From contig VHZZ01000097.1 of assembly GCA_009801015.1 (NCBI GenBank), forward strand, positions 98,194-118,566: DNA of 20,373 bases, read 5' to 3'. The stretch is from Silene noctiflora (taxonomy: Eukaryota; Streptophyta; Magnoliopsida; Caryophyllales; Caryophyllaceae). Position 1 is the stretch's first letter. Each line of letters opens with the position of its first letter. Below are positions 17,201 to 20,373 of the stretch, piece by piece. The position numbers were made by a program, and so were the translations under genes. The notes under the pieces are model-generated. The model was given only the letters and a program-made list of their open reading frames with translations. It was not told the DNA's origin and searched no databases.

Positions 17201-19361
17201 CTGGTGTGGTACAGATGGTGGATGATGATATATAAAACCTCCTGGCTCGGGCTGGGCAGGCTGGAAGGGCATAAAGCCATGTAAGGGATTAATGACAGAT
17301 GATGGTTCTCTTGGTGCTCCAAATGAAGGCTTAGTATCATAATCAGGCATTGGATTGTTGCGTACTTGAGGCTGAAACGCCTCATAGGCCAAGCTGCAAT
17401 AAGAGAGAAATTTGAAGCTAAGATCCCACTAGCAATAAAGAGCATACAAACAAAGAAATAAATTGATGTTTCCCATGTTTACCCCTGGTTGTATAACATT
17501 TTTAACGTTGACTTCTGAAACGATGGAAACTGGAGCTTGCCCTCGAAAACAGGATGTGTCTCGATCAACTTCTTGAGTTTCTTCAACACAATTGCTCTGG
17601 CAGACTTGAAATCTCCATATGTCAACAAAGCCTTATTCTCTCTGAAAGTGTTGACATCAAATTACTATCATTAGTCAAGTAATGACTTACACAACTAATG
17701 ATTGTAACAAATATGTCAGACTTCTTGACCTAGAACAACATAAACCCTAAGTATCAAAACTAACTTCATAGTTCATACCCATCCGTAACCTGGTCCCTGA
17801 ACTTCAGAACAATATCAAAACTACGGCTTTCACCAATGTTAAGTTATACTCAAGTCTACCATCTTGGCGCTATCACCCAAACATGAATCATAAACTTGAT
17901 TAAACCAGGTTTTGCAAATATGTACCCACAAAAATCAGCTATAAAGCTCACAAAATCTAACTCCACGTGGAGTAAGTCATTGTACATAGGGAAATGGCTG
18001 TGTTTTTGGAAATGAGACCCTGTTATCTCCAAAATACAAGCCTAATTTTTCATGTCACTCTTTACATTTTCCTATAATCAACATCAAAACCGACCATGGA
18101 AGAACAAAGAATCAGCTCATAATGTTCATTAAGTGATCAGCAAAGAAAAATAGGATCAATACCCAAAATTATCCAATGTCAGAAGCATTGTCATATCTTC
18201 ATACAGTTTCTTATCAAATTTAGAGAAAACCTTCAAATCCTTCACCAGAATATCGGCTGCCTTAGAATGCTCACCTCTGCTTACAACAATTCAAACAATT
18301 GCCGAATCCATTAATGAAAACCACTTACAACTAACTCAACCTCGATATTCTAGCAAATGATCTAAAACAGCAGTGCAAGATAGTGATAAAAGCGGGATAC
18401 ACCTGTCCAATGCTTCAAGATACTTCTGTTTTCGAATCTCGAAGAATATTTTCCTAGAGCGACGATTATCTTCCAAATTAGTAAATCCAGACAAGTACGC
18501 CTCCACCTCCTCCAAACCTCCATTTGTCACCAAATCCTCAAAATAGCTCATGTTGAAGTAAAGTCCTGATTCTTTCTCCAACCTTTGGATATAACAAGTC
18601 AACGACAATAACAGCCTCAGTCCGGCCTTTTGAGATCATACAATAAAAATCTACGAGCTTCAATTAAATTAACAATGTAGATTCTATCTTCAAGAAATGG
18701 CACTATTCCAGCAATATTAACAAACTTTCACTAATAGCATCAGATATAAAAAAAAAAAAACACATACAAGGAAATTGACGATAGTTTATCCTTCGACTAT
18801 TATTATCAAAAATATAACGAACTTCAACATATTATCACCTGAATTACCGAAATGACAACAACAATTAACAATTGAGATGACATCTTCCAGAAATAGCATT
18901 ACTCCAGCAACACAGCAATATGAACGAACTTCCCTTAGTAACAGCAAATTAGTAAAAATATTTTTGACGCATCAAACAAAATCCACAACAATTTTTCCCT
19001 ATCAAAAATATTTCGAACTTCAACAAATTAACACTTGAAATATCGAAACGACTACAGCGAAGTTAACAACGGAAATTTCTATCTTCAGAAATAGCATTAG
19101 TCCGGCAATAAAAAGAACTTCAACACAACAAAGAAAATCGACGATATGACTTAACACATTATCCAAAATATAACGACCTTCAACAAATTAACGCCTAAAT
19201 TACTGAAATGACTTCAACACAGAACAAAAAAATGTAGATAAATCTTACTTATGAACTGTCTCTTCGTATTTCACCTCATCTAGGAACTGAAGTATCAAAA
19301 GCACAAGCTCTTTAGTACTCGACGAGTCCAACGGCGATTGCGACTGCGACGTCGACGCCAT
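7424..19361 (-). CDS. TPR-like: Divergent TOPLESS-related corepressor, 1084 aa, 24 coding exons
   Basis: Exons in order: 19361-19249, 18582-18403, 18276-18163, 17641-17483, 17393-17146, 16571-16510, 15950-15782, 15662-15553, 15460-15391, 15213-15140, 15052-14957, 14889-14794, 13842-13715, 13605-13371, 13274-13113, 13038-12955, 12788-12657, 10921-10811, 10731-10552, 10476-10348, 10257-10162, 9677-9492, 8306-8125, 7562-7424. They sum to 3255 nt (1085 codons with stop TAG 7424-7426), in frame with no internal stop. All introns are GT-AG except intron 8 (GC-AG). The product is collinear with Arabidopsis TOPLESS/TPR proteins (about 1130 aa) but shorter in the linker and C-terminus. TPL/TPR proteins bind EAR (LxLxL) motifs of repressors and adaptors such as Aux/IAA and NINJA and recruit histone deacetylase; the nuclear corepressor role here is inferred. 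Divergence suggests the outlying branch that includes Arabidopsis At2g25420. The start is the ATG before the LisH domain. Confidence 0.93.
8613..8881. mobile_element. MITE in intron 22 of the TOPLESS-related gene
   Basis: Perfect 13-bp terminal inverted repeats: GCCTTGTTTGGAT (8613-8625) and ATCCAAACAAGGC (8869-8881). The left arm is a purine run (GGGAGGGGAG-type, about 8636-8702) and the right part pairs with it through pyrimidine-rich blocks (CCTCCCCTCC, CTTCCCTTCC), so the whole element can fold back. Open frames of 70-114 codons crossing it are low-complexity artefacts. Target-site duplication is not clear. Its end sequence resembles the element at 3402-3634. Confidence 0.75.
9028..9131. 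mobile_element. Short fold-back MITE in intron 22
   Basis: Imperfect inverted repeats of about 34 bp: TTGTTTAAGACCATCTTCTT (from 9028) continuing into AAGACAGCTCTCA, and the reverse complement of the right end, TTGCTTAAGACCGTTATAAC continuing into TCAAGACCTCTCACA. Only about 35 bp separates the arms. The repeated TTAAGAC theme links it to the larger element at about 14250-14430. Confidence 0.6.
10922..12656 (-). other. Intron 17 of the TOPLESS-related gene, 1735 bp
   Basis: This is the largest intron, separating LPDR (exon 17) from IMRLMYLTSG (exon 18), with a GT donor at 12656-12655 and an AG acceptor at 10923-10922. It holds a 39-bp tandem duplication (11596-11673). At about 11750-11940 repeated CGACAC and TGTCCGACACTCGTAC-type strings resemble decayed transposon sequence; no complete element is visible. 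Open frames of 63-88 codons here are not conserved families. Confidence 0.7.
11596..11673. repeat. 39-bp perfect tandem duplication
   Basis: The unit starts TCAAGATAGATATAATAATA and ends CAACCAATGCAC. Copies 11596-11634 and 11635-11673 are identical, and CCAAGAG after the second looks like a broken third start. Perfect identity points to a recent slippage or duplication event inside intron 17. Confidence 0.9.
14155..14237. repeat. (AT)n microsatellite in intron 12
   Basis: About 83 bp of almost pure AT dinucleotide with one ACATAC interruption near 14205-14210. It abuts the fold-back element at about 14250. The length is likely variable, and assembly across it may be unreliable. Confidence 0.95.
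14250..14430. mobile_element. Multi-palindrome fold-back MITE in intron 12
   Basis: Ends TTAAGACGG (14255-14263) and CCGTCTTAA (14412-14420) are inverted. An inner 17-bp perfect inverted repeat pairs 14281-14297 (TTAAGACGGGTCAAGTA) with 14379-14395. Each arm is itself palindromic: CCCGTCTTAA/TTAAGACGGG at 14269-14290, and a perfect 24-bp palindrome at 14397-14420. There is no coding capacity. It sits between an (AT)n and a (TG)n tract. Confidence 0.75.
14434..14478. repeat. (TG)n/(TA)n microsatellite in intron 12
   Basis: A TGTGTGTG run with TATG interruptions passes into TATACATATATATA. It flanks the fold-back element on the side opposite the (AT)n tract. Confidence 0.85.
15461..15552 (-). 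other. Intron 8 of the TOPLESS-related gene, non-canonical GC-AG
   Basis: Exon 8 ends SQCSFPLQ with TTACAG|GCAGGA, so the intron starts GC (15552-15551). It ends TTGTGCCAG before ISLANGYSPSVNRVIW. The junction falls where family proteins read CSMPLQ-AALV...VNRVIW, and both sides are phase 0. No GT nearby gives an in-frame join. GC-AG introns are a known minor class spliced by the standard spliceosome, usually with a strong AG|GCAAGT donor; this donor (CAG|GCAGGA) is weaker at +4. Confidence 0.8.
15951..17145 (-). other. Introns 5 and 6 flanking the 62-nt exon 6
   Basis: Intron 5 (16572-17145) and intron 6 (15951-16509) surround exon 6. Intron 6 has GGAGGGAGTAA near 16253, which looks like one end of a Stowaway-type element, without a clear partner. 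Intron 5 holds a 90-codon minus-strand frame (16560-16832) that I do not recognise and that overlaps exon 6 in another frame. Nothing else is recognisable. Confidence 0.6.
16510..17393 (-). other. Pro-rich linker of the TOPLESS-related protein (exons 5-6)
   Basis: Residues about 190-292 are rich in Pro, Gln, Ser and Phe (for example GFMPFQPAQPEPGG and HHPPSVPHQFFSAGPSHY), like the disordered linker of TPL proteins but shorter. Exon 6 is only 62 nt. Its reading AFTLKHPITANPERQFSQGNE retains the family LKHP block that normally precedes a KRxRP nuclear-localisation-like stretch; the basic stretch itself is missing. Exon 6 was placed because it alone restores phase between exons 5 (phase 1) and 7 (phase 0), has AG and GT borders, and matches the family. 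Confidence 0.75.
17642..18162 (-). other. Intron 3 of the TOPLESS-related gene, 521 bp
   Basis: It separates TLDNF (exon 3) from ENKALLTY (exon 4), with a GT donor after TTTGG and a TTTCAG acceptor. The phase gives GG|A = Gly where canonical TPL has Arg (NFREN). It is AT-rich; I see no transposon or repeat. Confidence 0.75.
18655..19215. repeat. Tandem triplication, about 197-bp unit, filling intron 1
   Basis: Three diverged direct copies. Anchor TTAACAATGTAGATTCTATC (18669) recurs as TTAACAATTGAGATGACATC (18865) and TTAACAACGGAAATTTCTAT (19063), spacing 196 and 198 bp, each followed by TCTTC..AGAAAT.GCA.TA.TCC. A second anchor, AAAATAT..CGA.CTTCAACA, occurs near 18810, 19005 and 19166, followed by a ..GAAAT..CGAAA.GAC-like stretch. 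The array takes up most of the 666-bp first intron (18583-19248). Divergence shows it is old. It has no coding potential. Confidence 0.8.
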
Positions 19362-19768
19362 TTTCTCTTCTCGTCCTGTAAAGTATACTATCAGCAACAA
19401 ATATTGTCAAATTAGGGTTAACGATCACAAATTAAACTTTTCGCAATGTTGTTTATCATTAACCTCTTTAAATCAATTGATCATAACAACGATAAAGCTA
19501 ACACAACAACAAGTATCATCAAATTAGGGTTTATATTCACAAGTTAGGCATCTCGCACCGTCATTTACCAGAATTATACTCCGTAAATCGTAGAAGTATA
19601 TCAATTGATCAGAATAATTATGAATAAAACAATACAAAGTGAAGAAGTGATAACTTTAGCGAATCGAATATTCTAGAGAAATTGCATGCGTATACAAAGC
19701 TTAACAGATTAGAGAGTTCAAGAAGTTGAACAGCTTCGTATATTTTCTTGAATTAATTTTGGCGGCAA
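19362..19768 (-). other. 5' UTR and probable 5'-UTR intron of the TOPLESS-related gene
   Basis: Just upstream of the ATG, a good acceptor (TATACTTTACAG|GACGAG; AG at 19377-19376) leaves a 14-nt exon segment, 19375-19362, before the start. The donor is probably near 19695-19715 (AATCT|GTTAAG or TTT|GTATAC); I cannot choose. Between them lie a telo-box on the minus strand (AAACCCTAA at 19532-19524), a variant at about 19420-19411, and a diverged duplication. Confidence 0.5.
19397..19630. repeat. Diverged tandem duplication in the 5'-UTR intron
   Basis: CAACAAATATTGTCAAATTAGGG (starting 19397) is matched by CAACAAGTATCATCAAATTAGGG (starting 19509), 112 bp apart. ATCAATTGATCA at 19472 is matched at 19600, 128 bp apart. 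The 16-bp difference is in the second copy near TACTCCGTAAATCG. Both copies carry the TTAGGGTT telo-box, so the duplication doubled that element. Confidence 0.75.
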
Positions 19769-19776
19769 TTTTTATA
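19769..19776 (-). promoter_or_regulatory. Candidate TATA box of the TOPLESS-related gene
   Basis: TATAAAAA on the minus strand, preceded upstream by a CT-rich run (TTCTCTCTCTAGAGAA). A start of transcription about 30 bp downstream would fall near 19740, in front of the putative 5'-UTR donor and about 380 bp before the ATG. This is the only good TATA match in that position. Promoter use is inferred. Confidence 0.45.
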
Positions 19777-20373
19777 TTCTCTAGAGAGAGAAGGTTACGA
19801 TACAGACTGAAGTTGAGTGAGAGAGAATCAGGGAAAGAAGTGACGGTTAGGCGGTTACAGCTTAATATTGTTATTGGAAATGAATTGTTTTCCCCTAGTT
19901 ACAAAGCCAAACATGGTGAATTATGAACCCCATTTACGACTTTACCGGTAAAGTTACCTTGCGTCTCTAAATTATTGAAATCTATGTTTCAAGTCCGGGT
20001 CATATCACAAGTTCACAATAGTGGTTTTTATTTTTTAAGTATCTATCTTTATATATTATTTCCTCCGTTTTTATATGAGGTACCCATTTATTGAATATAT
20101 GAGTGGAATATTTTAATAAAATGGGTACATCATATGCAAATGGAGGAAGTATTAAAAGAGACTTTTTTGGAGCGATATTATAGCGTCCACATTATTTTTT
20201 TTTTGTTTTAGGAAAATATATTATAAGATTTTCTAAGATTATAACAAAGATACTATATAATATTTTTAATATCAAAGTTGTATTTTACATAAAAGAATTT
20301 TTTTATTATTAATCTAACCAAAAAGTATAATGCAAAACATTTAGAAACTTAGATATTTGGATTCGTTGCGAAA
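19777..20373. other. Upstream promoter region and AT-rich intergenic DNA
   Basis: The first part (19777-19930) is the likely proximal promoter, with CT-rich runs on the minus strand. Beyond it the DNA is very AT-rich with T-runs and contains the small MITE at 20059-20149. A 66-codon plus-strand frame at 19726-19926 is low complexity and unsupported. I see no gene up to the window end. Confidence 0.6.
20059..20149. mobile_element. 91-bp Stowaway-like MITE
   Basis: Ends TTTCCTCCG and, inverted, GGAGGAAG, flanked on both sides by TA (20057-20058 and 20150-20151), the target duplication of Tc1/mariner-type Stowaway elements. Subterminal TATATGAGGTACCCA pairs with TGGGTACATCATAT. No coding capacity. 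It lies about 280 bp upstream of the candidate TATA box. Confidence 0.75.

Larger units (their letters stand above)
17483..19361 (-). other. TOPLESS N-terminal LisH-CTLH-CRA domain (exons 1-4)
   Basis: Residues 1-14 are a Ser/Gln-rich extension absent from canonical TPL. LisH spans about 15-47 (KELVLLILQFLDEVKYEETV) and CTLH about 45-103, with the hallmark KIFFEIRKQKYLEALDR. The CRA part (about 104-190) is diverged: TLDNFGENKALLTYGDFKSAR where TPL has ENFRENEQLSKYGDTKSAR. By offset (+11), TPL Leu130, Leu150 and Asn176 (the tpl-1 site) align with Leu141, Leu161 and Asn187, all kept. Canonical GFFFN is GLYFN here. The conserved stretch after TPL Asn176 (NWQHQLC ... DHSC) is not recognisable; the protein reads GLAYEAFQPQ instead. 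In known structures this domain tetramerises and holds the EAR groove. Confidence 0.85.

Noticed and set aside
17083..17445. Minus-strand 120-codon frame overlapping exon 5
   Set aside because: It is a shadow in another frame; the exon 5 frame joins exons 4 and 6 in phase and reads the family linker.
1..20373. tRNA, rRNA or CRISPR features
   Set aside because: No cloverleaf with conserved T-loop sequence, no rRNA-like stretch and no regularly spaced short repeat array was seen on either strand by eye.

Overview
The window is plant nuclear DNA. Both protein genes are split by GT-AG introns, the introns hold small inverted-repeat transposons (MITEs) and microsatellites, and the left end is Ty3/Gypsy-type LTR retrotransposon sequence. 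The MITE ends and the palindrome-rich LTR look like those of Caryophyllales genomes (the Silene/pink family is my guess), but this is inference from style and not a species call. Scattered N bases, densest at about 2556-2655, suggest a draft assembly.

Layout. 1-2095: degenerate, G/T-rich, non-coding remains of a retrotransposon interior, with two separate pol-tail/polypurine-tract motifs (near 1709 and 2058). 2096-3387: a complete 3' LTR (TG...CA) with six copies of a near-palindromic CTCGATCGAG-type module. 3402-3634: a MITE. About 3635-6160 (+): a four-coding-exon gene for a 121-aa KRTCAP2/KCP2 homologue, a small membrane subunit of the oligosaccharyltransferase (OST) complex, with a probable 5'-UTR intron. 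6159-7423: gap between convergent genes. 7424-19361 (-): a 24-coding-exon gene that I reconstructed in full. It encodes a 1,084-aa divergent TOPLESS-related corepressor (LisH-CTLH-CRA, Pro-rich linker, two WD40 propellers). All junctions keep frame and there is no internal stop. Its introns carry at least three MITEs, an (AT)n tract, a 39-bp tandem duplication and a roughly 197-bp triplication. About 19362-19776: its 5' UTR, a UTR intron and a TATA box. 20059-20149: a small Stowaway-like MITE, followed by AT-rich intergenic DNA.

The two genes do not form a pathway. One serves N-glycosylation at the ER and the other nuclear transcriptional repression; they are simply convergent neighbours. The points most worth a second look are the divergent N-terminal domain of the TOPLESS-related protein (EAR-groove residues kept, CRA tail rewritten), its GC-AG intron, the tandem arrays in its first and 5'-UTR introns, and the palindrome array and doubled polypurine tract in the retrotransposon remnant. 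I found no sign of a wholly new biological system.
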